Assembly (NCBI GenBank): GCA_029216955.1
Contig: JANAVB010029819.1
Coordinates: 35,364,831 to 35,428,830 of the forward strand
Direction: 5' to 3'
Length of the DNA: 64,000 bases
Source of the DNA: Iris pallida
Taxonomy: Eukaryota; Streptophyta; Magnoliopsida; Asparagales; Iridaceae
The translations under genes and the position numbers were made by a program. Below the pieces are notes generated by a model that searched no databases, had not been told where the DNA came from, and saw nothing but the letters and a program-made list of their open reading frames with translations. Positions 11,233-22,715 of this stretch are shown piece after piece. Position 1 is the stretch's first letter. Each line of letters opens with the position of its first letter.

Positions 11233-11842
11233 TGAGTATTCGATCTGGTCATCCGTTGACATCTTGACATGAGTTCTCTCGTCCTCGTTCAGCAGTTCAT
11301 TTTTGTGTAGACAGTGTATAGATTCATGCTTTATTAATTGCTCAGTTTTACTTGTTTATTCTATATTTTCTCCATGCATAATAAACTGTTAGATTGGCAT
11401 GTATTTTATGTATCTTGCTATGTCCTCTGAGGACCTGATGATCTCTTTAGGTTTAGTGATTGCATGGAGTTAGCTAGTGGTTCTGGATGACAGAGGTATG
11501 ATATGCTTGCGGGATTCAGGTATCGTTACCGTGTTTGTTATCCGCCCATGCTTTCATACCTTTTCATGAGATATCATGTTTTTTGATTCAGTTTAAGACT
11601 CTTGTTATTTCCTTTAGAGTCTTGTCGGACATATATGTTAGTGGGCTGCAGACCACGACCCATATTGTTTATTCATGTTTCATATTCTTATTGCAGATTG
11701 AGATATAGATTTGTTTGCTATGATTTGGCAGTATACCATAGCCTTGACAGCGTTTACGTATTCGAGTCGGGCTGGAGTCCGTTCGATACGTAGTTGGCTT
11801 GCTCATGAGCTCGCATCCGAAAAGCGGGTGCGGGTCGTGACA

Positions 11843-12436
11843 AGTTTTTTGGTGGCCCATGCAGGTCAGAGCATATCGTACCGGTTACGTAACTGTACTG
11901 GTACGAGCCTGCGCATATGACTAAACCTTAAGAATCTCAATCCACACTGCCTTGAAAATTCTCCTAGAAATTTCTCGACGTCCTTGAAAACTCCATATTT
12001 TCTCTCGATTATACTTTCTTGCTTCCCGTTCCATTGATTCTCGTCCCTTTTATTTTCAAGAGGACGAACGATCGTGCTGTCTAGGATTTATCAGAAATTC
12101 TTAAGTTATAGAATAATATTGCTTGACTATTAAATATTTGGTTGTTTATTGATATGAGGGATTAAATAGGCCATATGTCCTAGATATCTGTTGAAATGAC
12201 GGTTAGCCAGTAGTTAGAAGATTATACGATTTTAGTGACCGTATTTCGAGGAGTAGTATGACCAAAGGTGGGTAGAAGTCCTCGGGGTTTCATAATTACA
12301 AATGGCTAGAGAGGGTTATAAAATATTTTTGGAAAAATTAAATTTGAGGAGATTAAAGTAATAGTCGATTTTGATTTTTAAGGAATAATCATGAATTAGA
12401 ATTTTGAGGACGAAATTATTTTAAGGTGGGTAGGTT
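11843..12436 (+). other. LARD-A internal domain
   Basis: 594 bp without a long open frame. It opens with 'agttttt' then TGGTGGCCCATGCAGGTCAG, where a primer-binding site should lie, and ends with GAGGACGAAATT, a T run and AAGGTGGGTAGG directly before the right LTR, as in Tekay-type chromoviruses. LARD-B has a homologous core at 36253-36838. The chromovirus at 19872-30400 shares the TGGTGGCCC opening phrase on its own sense strand, but no further homology is obvious. Confidence 0.85.
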
Positions 12437-15400
12437 TGTGAGCCCTTAGCCCAATTTTCCTAAATTTATTATTATTATTTAATTTACACTCCTCTAATAT
12501 TTCCTTTTGGTAATTAATGAGAATGAATAGTGAAAGGAAGAGGGTGGACCTTACAACTAGAAATTTTTTAAAGGGTTTTTCGTGCAAAACCCAACTCAAA
12601 TTCAATTCCCCAAACATCTAGGGACCTAAATGCTAAATAGTTAATTCAAATCACCATTGGTCAAACCAGAGACTTAAAACTCTGGATTTGAATCTTTCAA
12701 CGGCCAACTGCTATTTATCCAATCCTGATCAACCAATATCAGGATTCGGATTTGAGAGGGACTTTTAAATTTTAGATAAGACTCGGGAATCTCTAGATGA
12801 ATCTAAATTCAAACTTCAAACAGATTCTCCTTATCACCTTCCTCCTCAATCGACCTATATATGCCTGGATTGCAGTTATGAACCGACCCATCCACAAACC
12901 CTAGAAAATCCTGTTTGCGAGAAAGAAGCGAAGAGGAGCCACAGGTTCGATCGAGAGTTGCAAACCAATCTAACAGGTTAGTCATCTGCTCTGTTCGATC
13001 TCAGTTTTCACATTACCAGATATTCGATCAAATATCTAGATGGGGAATGAAATCATGGTATTCACATGAGTATTAATGGTGGTTATATCATAGGGTATAA
13101 TCAATCTGTTACCATCTAGCATATTAGAAGTAAACCTACAATTTCAATTACTGATACAAGAACTGCTGTTACTTATCCTCTTCCACCTTCAGATGATCGA
13201 GTGTAGGAAAATGGGGGTAGAGAATCAGGATATGAACCCTGGACTGAGCATAGCCTTAGCCACTGCATACATTTTCCTTGCTGAGATGCACCAAACCACC
13301 TGCCCTACATAGAAATATTCTACTCTACTTGAGTCCAGAGGGATACCTGTACCGTGGGTTCTGTACTCATTCAATGGACTACTTCACTGCTCGTATTTCA
13401 CCACCCCTTCTTCATTTGAAGGACAAGTAGTTAGGATGTTCTGTTTTGCTATTATGGATCTGTCCACATACATATATATGAATAGCCCATCTCTTGGTTC
13501 AGTCAGAGTAGTCATATGTCCTGCCTGAACATCTCAATCCCAGGCTTGAACACCTCTTTATGTTCAATTACCTTCCTTGGATGTATGTAGAGCAATCCAC
13601 ATGTAATAGTCCTCTCCATTCATTACCTACCTCATGTTAATAGGTTCAGTCTACTGTATGTAATGCCCAGTCCTTTGCTTCATTTTAGCCATTACTTGTT
13701 ATGACTAATACTCCATTGATTGAGTCTTTGTTCAGTTAGTAATTGAGAGGTGGCTCCTCCCTGAGAGCCATTCAGGGAATGCTATGGGGGCTCGACCTGC
13801 AGGACAGTACAGGTAGGGAAGGAAGATAGCCTGAGGCCATCTCATTGATTCCATCCTTTATATTGGTACCAGCCACTACACACCATTCCTGTATCAGTTA
13901 AATGTGAGCTCTATAAAATATTACATTCATTGTCTAGGTCCTTGAATCATGTAAGGGAAGTTGATAAGTTGGAGGGCTCGGATAAGATTTTGATTCAGAT
14001 AATTGACCTTAAGTCCAGTTCTTTTTCATTTTTGATTTTAGTTGGATTCTAATTTCAGTCCACTGCCAAGAACATCAGTCCCCTACATTGTATTGTTCAG
14101 TCCTCTTTTGAACTTAAATCCTATGCTAACATCTTGTTCAGTCCTATATTATCTACCTGTGTTCTGTTAGCCTAATGTCCAGTCTTCCATTTTATTTTTA
14201 CCAGTTTAGGTTCAATTAATGTATCAGTTCTATCTTCCTTTCTGTGCAGTCCTAAATTAGACTGTGTAGTCCAGTTTCCTGTTATGCAGCCTATACTGTG
14301 GTAGTAACCCATGGTAGAACCTAGTATACAGAAGAGTATAGTCGAAAAACCCTGACCTCTTATACAGATGAGCATGGACTACACAATGTGAATGTGGGTT
14401 AAGGAGAAGTTGTTTGTTCTGATCAATTTTATTTGAGCAATGTATTAGATTGACATTCCTGACACCAATTGTTGGACTACTGCAGGTATAGGTAGGTATG
14501 TACACTGGATGGGGCAAATTGAAATAGGTATTAGTTTGACCTGTTACACCCATTTGGTATCCTGGATAAACCGTGACATCTAAGTAGACTCCTTATGTCA
14601 GGTTCAAATCAACTTGTGAGGGTAGGTGTGTGTAAACCCTGGTATAGACACCCTTCCCTATTGGTGATAGAATGACCCAAGTCATGGCCCTGTTCACTAC
14701 ATACTGTGTTCATAGTGACAATAATCACCTGTTATCAAGCAACATTGCCTATACCCTCTTGACAAGACCCGGTGGATACACTACAAACCCAGACAATTAT
14801 CTGTTATGGTGATAGAGACTCTTCTTTACACCCCTTATACTCGATTATGTATGAGCATGTGGGTGAAGGTATGTGTCCAGAGCAGAGGGTACTAGTAGGG
14901 AGTATGGGACCTACATGTATAGGGCAGTAAATGGGAAAAGAGGATAGGTAAACAGGATTACCAACTATTGTGTAGATTTTACAATTAAGTACAATTGCTA
15001 AGACTTGGATAGGGATTCATCAGATATATAGAGTGAAGGCAAGGCACTAGGCTAGATAATATCAACTATAGGAAACCTTACCAAATGAAGGCACCAGGTT
15101 ATGATTCTAAGAAATAATTTAGATAAGAGTAATTTGATTCATTGTTAGTATAAATGACATTGTAAGTTCTTTAAACATGCTACTTGGACTTGATACGGAT
15201 TCTTGATCCGTGCCAGCAGCTCAGGACCTAAGGCAAGTATACCTTGCCTTTCTACACAGCTTCGTTTACATGCACTGTCTTTTATTATTATCCAATTTTT
15301 CTCATATTGTTGCCATGTATCTTTTATATCCTGTTTATATACTTGTATCATTGCTATATAGACCGTGTTCACAGTTAGCTTTGTATCTTATTGGACGTAT

Positions 15401-16372
15401 CCATTTGAGCCTTGATCGAGTCGTGTCGTGAGTCGTGAACCGAACTGCTTTTTCCTCCGTGTCTTGAAACCTTGAAGCTAACCTACGAGCCCACATTAGG
15501 GGAGAGGGTTAGTAGTTAAACTAACCTGCGAGTCCATATTAGGGGCGAGGGTTAGTAGTTATCTGTCTACACCTACGAGTCCACACTAGAGATGAGGGTG
15601 ATGCTAGCCTACGAGTCCATACCAGGGACGAGGGTTAGTAGTATATGGTTCACCCCTGCAAGTCGACACTAGGGGCGAGGGTGATGCTAGCCTGCGAGTC
15701 CACACTAGGGACGAGGGCTAGTAGTTGTTCAAACCTGCGAGTCCACACTAGGGACGAGGGTTTGAGTATTCGATCTGGTCATCCGTTGACATCTTGACAT
15801 GAGTTCTCTCGTCCTCGTTCAGCAGTTTATTTATGTGTAGACAGTGTATAGATTCGTGCTTTATTCATTGCTCAGTTTTACTTGTTTATTCTGTATTTTC
15901 TCCATGCATAATAAACTGTTAGATAGGCATGTATATTATGTATCTTACTATGTCCTCTGAGGACCTGATGATCTCTTCAGGTTTAGTGATTGCATGGAGT
16001 TAGCTAGTGGTTCTGGATGACAGAGGTATGATAAGCTTGCGGGATTCAGGTATCGTTATCGTGTTTGTTATCCGCTCATGCTTTCATACCTTATCATGAG
16101 ATATCATGTTTCTTGATTCAGTTTTAGACTCTTGTTATTTCCTTTAGAGTCTTGTTGGACATATATGCTAGTGGGCTGCAGACCACGACCTATAGTGTTC
16201 ATTCATGTTTCATATTCTTATTATGGATTGAGATATAGATTTGTTTGCCATGATTTGGCAGTATACCATAGCCTTGACAGCATTTACGTATTCGAGTCGG
16301 GCTGGAGTCCGTTCGATACGTAGCTGGCTTGTTCATGAGCTCGCGTCCGAAAAGCGGGTGCGGGTCGTGACA
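12437..16372 (+). repeat. LARD-A right LTR
   Basis: 3936 bp, aligned end to end with the left LTR with scattered single-base differences. TATA at 12856-12862, minisatellite at 15477-15762, palindrome at 15231-15248. Confidence 0.92.
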
Positions 16373-16377
16373 AAGAC

Positions 16378-17078
16378 TCCCTATGAGTTATGGTTTGATA
16401 GAACACCCACTGTTTCATATTTCAAGATATTTGGTTGTAAATGCTTTATTCTTAATACTAAAGACAACCTGAATAAATTTGATGAAAAGGCCGATGAAGG
16501 TATCTTTTTAGGTTATGCGACAAAGAGCAAAGGGTACAGAGTCTTCAACAAGAGAACCATGATCATCGAAGAATCAATTAATGTCAAGTTTGATGAACTA
16601 AATCAACATTTAGATGATGACAATAATGAAGACGTGAGTACACCAAGTACAACTACTGTAAAACCTTCCCACAAAGATGCATAACCTTCACACCAAGTAC
16701 CAGCTGAGTCTTCAAGCAAAGAAGCCGGAACCAGCAATCCCGAGGATGTGCCAAAAGAGATGAGATTTTTACAGATCATCCAAAGGACTTGGTAATTGGT
16801 GAGATTACCAAGGGTGTAAGTACTCGTTCCTCTAATAAATATATAGCTTCTTGTGTTGCTTTTGTTTTACAGCTTGAACCTAAAAACATTGAAGAAACAT
16901 GTAGTGATAATTTTTTGATAGATGCTATACAAGAGGAATTAAACCAATTCGAACGGAATTAAGTTTGGGAACTTGTTCCCAAGCCCATTGATCATCCGGT
17001 CATTGGCACCCTTTGAGTATTTCGAAACAAACTGAATAAGAATGGTTTAGTGACTCATAATAAGGCTCGACTCGTAGC
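16378..17078 (+). pseudogene. Copia pol, integrase C-terminal part and start of RT
   Basis: The frame resumes exactly after the AAGAC duplication with TPYELWFDRTP, then FGCKCFILN and FDEKADEGIFLGY, the conserved C-terminal integrase phrases of SIRE-type copia elements. After a stop at 16682 the linker is frayed. The RT start is visible from about 16940 as VWELVPKP...HPVIGT...VFRNKLNKNG...NKARLVA. Stops stand at positions normally Lys (ERN-stop-VWEL) and Trp (TL-stop-VF). The frame ends abruptly inside KARLVA, where Tat-2 begins at 17079. Confidence 0.85.
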
Positions 17079-17910
17079 TGTAGGTCATAAAAATCAAGTT
17101 GCACCCATCAACAAAGTCATCAAAATCAAATTATACATCCTTCAAGTGAACTGCACAGAAGACAGATTACGCAACCATTCGATTGCGCAGACTGAACTGC
17201 GCACTCATCCAAGTGTGCATGCTGACGTGGCCTCGCCATCATTACCTGACAGAGAATCAGATCTTCTGACAGCTGACAGCAGAAAGAACGAGAAAACTGT
17301 TCGTTTATCGTACAGCACAGCGCTCGAGGACAGCTGTACATGCAGCACAATCTGCCTGCAGCGTAATCCAGCCCAGCACCGTCCATCCTAGCACAATCCG
17401 ATGCCAGCACAATTCAAGTGGCGCACTCCATCAACTGACAAAGTACACGTGGCCTTCATACCATCAAAGACTCATTACGTGATAACCGTCTGTACACGAT
17501 CATGCGCATTTCAATCAAATAATGCCATATGTCCAATACAGTTGGCACACGATCAAGTAACTGCCAGCACATTCTGATATCTGCGCGGTCCAATGCAGCG
17601 CAATCCAACTTGCGCAGTCCAGAATAACTAAAAAGTAGTTATTTTCAGAACTCTATAAATGGAGTTTCAAGTCCTTCCTAGAGGGGATCATACACACATA
17701 CAGAGATCAGAGATCATCACCAGAGATCAGGAGTTCTTGCCAAAGTGCTGCTGCAATCTTCAGAGGCTACCGTCTTCAAAGTTCACATCGTCCAAGGGAT
17801 AAAGCGATCGTCATTCAGATCGGATTCCTATAGTTGTACTTTTCCAGAATTCTTATAATCTTCTTTACAAAGTTTGTTGAAATAAAGATCATCTTTTGTT
17901 TTTGCAAACA
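17079..17910 (+). repeat. Tat-2 5' LTR (832 bp)
   Basis: TGTAGG...AAACA, ending three bases before the PBS. It is much shorter than the Tat-1 and Tat-3 LTRs. A TATA box is at 17654-17660. The phrases GCGCAGTCC, GCGCAATCC and GCACAATC recur through 17160-17640, and the same phrase recurs in the adjoining ORF1. Confidence 0.85.
17654..17660 (+). promoter_or_regulatory. TATA box of the Tat-2 LTR
   Basis: TATAAAT in the context CTC-TATAAAT-GGAG, 254 bases before the PBS. Confidence 0.7.
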
Positions 17911-17912
17911 AA

Positions 17913-19871
17913 ATGGCGACTCTGCTGGGGACGACTTTCTCCTCCGACGAGGAAGTGACAACTCAATGTGATGTTGCGTCTATTGGAAAGACGCAGAAGG
18001 CGCTGGTTGTGAAGGTCAACCAGACGGCCTACGAAGCCATGATCAACTCCAGGACCACCCCTCGCACTACGACAACTTCTGCCACGAGCAAAGTGTGCCC
18101 AGTGTGGGTCCCCAAGACTGCTGCACAGTCTGTTGATTCTGCCACCAAGACTGCTGCGCAGTCTATAGTCTCTGCTACTAAGACTGTTGCACAGTTTGTT
18201 GTCTCTGCTGTTGTACAATCTGCCTCTACTACTCATGTGCAGTCTGCTATTGCCAGTGCACAAGCTACTTCATATGCTGCTCTGTCAAAGTGCAAGACTC
18301 CTATTCCTCTGGCGTAGTTGGCTGCAACTCTACCTGCGCAATCTACTACTCCAGCAACCAGAGTGCAATGCAAACACTCTGGCAACAAGACTCCTGCTGC
18401 GCAAGTCATTGTGACTGAGGCCAGAAGACTTTCTGCCAGAACTCCTCCTGTACAATTTGCCAATGTGCCATCAACCCATGCGCAAACTGTGTCTGCACAA
18501 TCCAAGAGAGACAGCCCTTTGGCTAATCTCTCTTCTTCTCACAACAAGAGGAAAAGCTCTGCTACTCCTCTCAAACACCCTGTTGCTCCTGCGCAATCCC
18601 CTGGGGGTAGTCTTTTGGCTATTCCTTCTCCTCCCCAGAATAAAAGAAAAGGCCCGTTGGTCTTTTCTCAAACTTTCTCGTCCCATGACTTGGAAGACAA
18701 CAGAGGAAAACACTCTTTAGCTAACCCTTCTTCACTAAACAAAGGAAAAGGCCCTTTGGTCTTTTCTCATTCTTCTTCGATTTTTACCGTAGAAGATCAA
18801 ACTGAATGTGCTCCGACACCAGTCAGTACAAGAACTCTCTCTAACAAGGGTTCTTTTTCTTTCCTTGCCAAAGGGAAGTGCACTGATCAGAGGGGTATTC
18901 TGCCTACTCCGGTAGCAGAATTCCAAGATCTTCCAACTCTCAAGATCTCCCAACTCTCAAGATCTCCCGCTCAAGACAGGGAAAATTGTTGGTGTCTCAA
19001 ACAGAAGCCCCTGGGGGTGAGTTTGCTGATCTAAGAACGTATCTCAATCGACCAACTTCGGTGAAACGTAAACAGCCAATGCCGAAGACCAACCAGTATC
19101 AGAAGCAAACTTCCAGGATCAAAAATTCGGACACTTATGCCAATGAAATGAGTACTTCCTTGTACACTCAGGGGACAAAACATTTGAAGAACCGGAACCA
19201 TGTTCCGAACATTGTCAAAGAACATGTCCCTCGAACTTTTTCTCGTCCCGTGGCTGTTCCCGATCTCCGAGAACACCTCAAGCAAAAATGGGACAACATC
19301 TCAACATCCCCAGTGCAACCACTTGGACACCATTGCAATCCCAAGGTTGTCATCAAGTGTTGTTGTCAGACAACTAGACGATCTGTCTTCGATCGTCTGA
19401 ACTTTTTAAACTCTGAACCTATGTCGGAAGATGAAGACGAGGTTTTGTACGCTTCTGTCAACATGACTTCCAGAGACACTGGGGGTAGGAAGTGCTCCAA
19501 GCACGGCAAGCCTCGCAAGCCAAGCTAACGGAATTTGGATCTACTCCAAGAATCTTCTGAAGGAGTATTCCAACATACCAGATCCCGAAGCCGAGATACA
19601 ATCGGTCAAAGGAATCTTCAAGATCCTTCTGGTCATCTTCCTCTTTCTCACTCAGGAGATGATTCTTTCTCTGACTATGATGCATACAGCAAAAGTTCAG
19701 AACAGACAGTGTCCTCCATTGTACCCAGAGAAGTGACAGCTTATGTTGTCAATGAAGACCCAGATGCTTCCAGTTCGGCCAGTCAAGAACAACGAATAGC
19801 CGTACTAGAAGACAAGCTAAAGACCATGGCTGAAATGGTCGCAAGTATGCATTCCATCATCGTGGCCCAGC
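17913..19871 (+). pseudogene. Tat-2 ORF1, upstream-of-gag protein (broken)
   Basis: It starts M-A-T-L-L-G-T in the PBS. Residues 55-130 are repeats of A-Q-S-like units (TAAQSVDSATKTAAQSIV...), encoded by the same GCGCAGTC phrase found in the LTR. A stop at 18315-18317 (TAG, likely from CAG) lies in frame. After a frame change near 19000 come KCCCQTTRRSVFDRL, an acidic patch, and GVFQHTRSRS, all with counterparts in Tat-3. A stop (TAA) stands at 19526-19528. The frame runs into the chromovirus at 19871 and resumes in phase at 30406, joining ORF1 to gag as one continuous frame. No known domain is recognised; the cysteine cluster and the SVFDRL box are its only conserved marks. Confidence 0.75.
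17914..17932 (+). other. Tat-2 primer-binding site (tRNA-Arg type)
   Basis: TGGCGACTCTGCTGGGGAC, three bases after the LTR end. The preceding A makes the ORF1 start codon, so the PBS also encodes M-A-T-L-L-G-T. Confidence 0.88.
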
Positions 19872-21604
19872 TGTCACGCCCCAGTACCAAAATACGGAGA
19901 CAGACTAGGCCAGCTACTCCATATGAGGTACTTAACATCATACGACGATCGTGGCTGTCGAGAGACTAGGGGGTACATGCTACAATCAAGTCTCCTATGG
20001 TCCCACAGAGTTCTATGTCTCAATCAATCAAGTCACATCAGCAATTAAATGAACATTAAAGATAAAGCAGTAAGGCGTCCCCAACGCTTCATTAAAATGG
20101 TCATGAGAGACTAGCTTTATAATTTAGCTATCTCAGAGAGTCAGAAGTACAAAATTATACACAACTGCAGTCTGTTTAATTACAATGATGTACTGACACA
20201 AAATATCAAGTAATCCGGCTAACAGGTGCCGGTGGCTAAACGCCGTAAAAGTATAAGCATGAGTGGTGGAGAAGAAACCCACTCGAGTCCCCGAACCGCC
20301 ATGCTCCTAGTATGCACCATGGATGTCAGGGAGGAAGATCGTGTCCTCCGGCTCTGCTACGAGATCTGGCCAAACAAAACCAGCGGGGTCAGCCCCGAAT
20401 AGCAAGTACCGCCAAAGGGGCACAAGAGTTAAGATTAAAAACCCAGTTAATAGAATGATTGATAATTGTAATACTTATGCTACTATTATAGAGTAGCACA
20501 ACATCCTCGAACCCATATGGCACCCTTACAACCAAACAAGGACAAAAGGTGCCGCATGGAGTCGGGACGTGTCGTACTCTATAACTTTCACATAAGTTAA
20601 AAAGGTATAAACAATAAAATCTCCTGATCGTGACTTCGGTCGATAGCCTATCGCAGCATAATAACCAACCCAACAATCAAACAAGAACATGGGTTGGATC
20701 ATGTACCATGATAGACCATGTTCCTTAGTCCTTCACAGAAGTCGCACTTCACAACCAGAATAAGTCTTCCGTTCATAACTTCGGTCCACAGCCTATCATA
20801 GTACGATAACCAACCCAACAATCAAACAAGAACATGGGTTGGATCACGTACCTTGACAGTCCGCTTCCCTCAGCTATTCACGGAAGGTAATAGGATACTA
20901 GCAAGTCGTTTTTACGGCCAATCAAGTCTACGCGTTTCTAGTGGAACGAGGTTATCCTCGCGTCATGTTATTAGAAAATCCTCAGATCGTATCTTTCCAG
21001 CAAGGCTAGCTAACCCAGGGGTTCGCGTAGACAGGTATGATTGAGCACAGGTCCCTCGTAAGGCCACCTTGCTAAAGCATATAATATATAGCAAGAATTA
21101 ATCGGATACAGTCATCCACTCGTTGCAGATGACACAGTATCCGTGGAGACCAGCCGGCGCGTCAAGACAATATCTCAAGGCGGCTGGTGTAACACGATCT
21201 CGGGATTTTGCCCTCCCCATGCATCTAGTATGTTTAGTTGTCTAATTTAACCCTAGGCGAAATCTTGGACTCACATGCTGTGGCCTGCATGATTATCCCC
21301 CTAAAGTCGTACTTTAGTACGAGTACCCCAAAGAGGATCCATGTCAATCAGTATGTCAATATGTGCTACCCTCCTTAGTGTAATGCATCATTGCAAATAC
21401 GCCACGTGGAGTTACGAGTCATTTGTCGAGCATGAACAAGAACTGGGACATTCAGGTACAGGTATCGGGTAGGAACACTTTGTTCTCCGGGGTCACATTA
21501 GTGCTCATATCATGCTCGGGACAAAAGGCGTAAGGATATAAAATGGGCATATAATATCTAAAAAAATATCAAAAGCGTACGCACAAAAACACGTACGCTC
21601 AAGG

Positions 21605-21812
21605 GATGAAAAGTCACGCAGGCTCACTCAAGGCAGCACGCGTGAAAAGTCATGCAGGCTCACTCAAGGCAGCGTGCGTGAAAAGTCACGCAGACTCAAG
21701 GAGAGAGCTGCGTGAAAAGTCACGCAGACTCAAGGAGAGAGCTGCGTGAAAAGTCACGCAGACTCAAGGAGAGAGCTGCGTGAAAAGTCATGCAGACTCA
21801 AGGAGAGACACG
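21605..21812. repeat. 34-bp hairpin repeats, six copies
   Basis: The unit contains TGCGTGAAAAGTCACGCA, a 6-bp inverted repeat around AAAAGT, followed by 'gactcaaggagagagc'. The first two units are diverged. The other LTR carries ten. Confidence 0.9.
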
Positions 21813-22267
21813 CTTCCAACATAAAGCGTGCTCAAACAGGAGCACACTGCTCACTGTCTTCTCCAAACAGCAAGAACACCATGGATGAACCCAAAGCTTC
21901 AAAATATCACAACTTGGCCATCCGAACTCCAAATCCAGATTTCCAAGGTTCCAACTTGGGTGAAACTGAATGCTCTTCCACATGGAAGCATCAAAAACCC
22001 ATAAAATCCAACTAAAGTAGATCAAACCATGCAAAAATCCAAAAATGATTAAAACTTAGATCTACAAAAATCAAAGCTTCAAAATAAAAATTTCCAAGTT
22101 CTAAACTAGTATAGATTGAGGAGAAGAACATGTTTTGGCAAATAGTTTTGTAAGAAATCATTGACAAAATTATGGATCCATCTCTTGAGCAAGTTGGTAC
22201 TTGCCTTGGTTGGTGGAGGAAATAAATGAGAGGAAGTAAATGAGAGGAGAGAGAAGGAGATGAGTTA

Positions 22268-22274
22268 TTATATA
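22268..22274 (-). promoter_or_regulatory. TATA box of the chromovirus 3' LTR
   Basis: Minus strand TATATAA in the context TTC-TATATAA-TAACTC. Identical at 30139-30145 in the 5' LTR, where it would drive the full-length transcript. Confidence 0.65.
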
Positions 22275-22529
22275 GAATCTTGAACCCATGGGTTCATGAT
22301 GAACCAAAGGGTTCATGATGAACCATTGGTGAACCAAGAATAGGTTACCCAAATGAGCCAAAACTGTAGGCCCAAATACAGAAAATAAATTATGAAATAA
22401 TATTTTGTCGAATATTTTTTTGGGAAATGCATGAAGAAATACTGCATAATAAATATCGTATAAATTCAAGGTAAATATAATTTATCGGTTTACGTATTAA
22501 AATACGTATTCCAGGATTGGGGAGTGACA

Positions 22530-22543
22530 TCTCTACCCTTCTT
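22530..22543 (-). other. Polypurine tract of the chromovirus
   Basis: Minus strand AAGAAGGGTAGAGA directly precedes the LTR start TGTCACTCC. The upstream GAGGACGGAATT is the usual flank in Tekay-type elements. Confidence 0.8.
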
Positions 22544-22715
22544 AGAAAAATTCCGTCCTCGAAATTCCAGCCAGGACAGTAAAATCAGGGCAAGCAAGGC
22601 ACAATCATATACAAGTTAACTATCATAGCGGTTATTATCATACATCATAAAGTACAAAACAAGCAGGTGCAGATAAGCATGGAATCGTGTCAATAAGGTG
22701 CAAAAATATACCTTA

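Larger units (their letters stand above)
7911..11842 (+). repeat. LARD-A left LTR
   Basis: Runs from TGTGAGCC to GTGACA, 3932 bp. A TATA-like TATATAT is at 8330-8336, followed within 60 bases by AAACCCTAG, a common plant leader context. A minisatellite lies at 10944-11232 and an imperfect palindrome at 10704-10721. The final roughly 110 bases are nearly identical to the LTR ends of LARD-B. There are no credible genes; short frames such as 9703-10026 recur in the right LTR only because the LTRs are copies. Confidence 0.92.
7911..16372 (+). mobile_element. LARD-A: non-autonomous LTR element with 3.9-kb LTRs and 594-bp core
   Basis: It starts TGTGAGCCC and ends CGTGACA, flanked by a perfect 5-bp duplication AAGAC (7906-7910 and 16373-16377) in the copia integrase. 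Two LTRs of 3932 and 3936 bp enclose a core of 594 bp (11843-12436) with no coding capacity. The core keeps a purine-rich end of the kind seen before the 3' LTR of Tekay-type chromoviruses (AAGGTGGGTAGG). The two LTRs differ by few visible substitutions, so insertion was fairly recent. It must have been copied by proteins supplied in trans. LARD is the nearest named class, but known LARDs have much longer internal regions. Confidence 0.92.
4031..17078 (+). mobile_element. SIRE-like Ty1/copia element, degenerate, interrupted twice
   Basis: The order is LTR, initiator-Met-type PBS, gag with coiled coil and two zinc knuckles, protease, integrase, then the start of RT, as in copia elements. Phrases of the SIRE/Maximus group are recognisable, such as GTNYTYWKTRM in gag and FDEKADEGIFLGY in integrase. 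LARD-A (7911-16372) splits the integrase; removing it with one AAGAC copy restores the frame. At 17078 the RT frame is cut within KARLVA by Tat-2, whose LTR begins at 17079. The remaining RT, RNase H and 3' LTR should lie right of the window. Many stops and frameshifts make it a dead copy. The left boundary is approximate. Confidence 0.85.
19872..22529 (-). repeat. Chromovirus 3' LTR (sense minus)
   Basis: 2658 bp. It contains six copies of the 34-bp hairpin repeat at 21605-21812, a minus-strand TATA box at 22268-22274, and a palindrome cluster at 22280-22340 just upstream of it. The apparent frames 20389-20676 and 21746-22015 recur in the other LTR and have no protein features. Confidence 0.92.

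Noticed and set aside
11849..11870. Similarity of the LARD core start (GTGGTGGCCCAT, CAGGTC) to the anticodon arm of initiator tRNA-Met
   Set aside because: The match is in the same sense as the tRNA, not complementary, and has gaps, so it cannot pair as a primer site. Left as a possible coincidence.
20389..20676. 95-codon minus-strand frame, repeated at 28125-28412
   Set aside because: The second copy is simply the other LTR. It lies downstream of the LTR promoter, but there is no recognisable domain and the Cys/Leu-rich translation looks non-coding.
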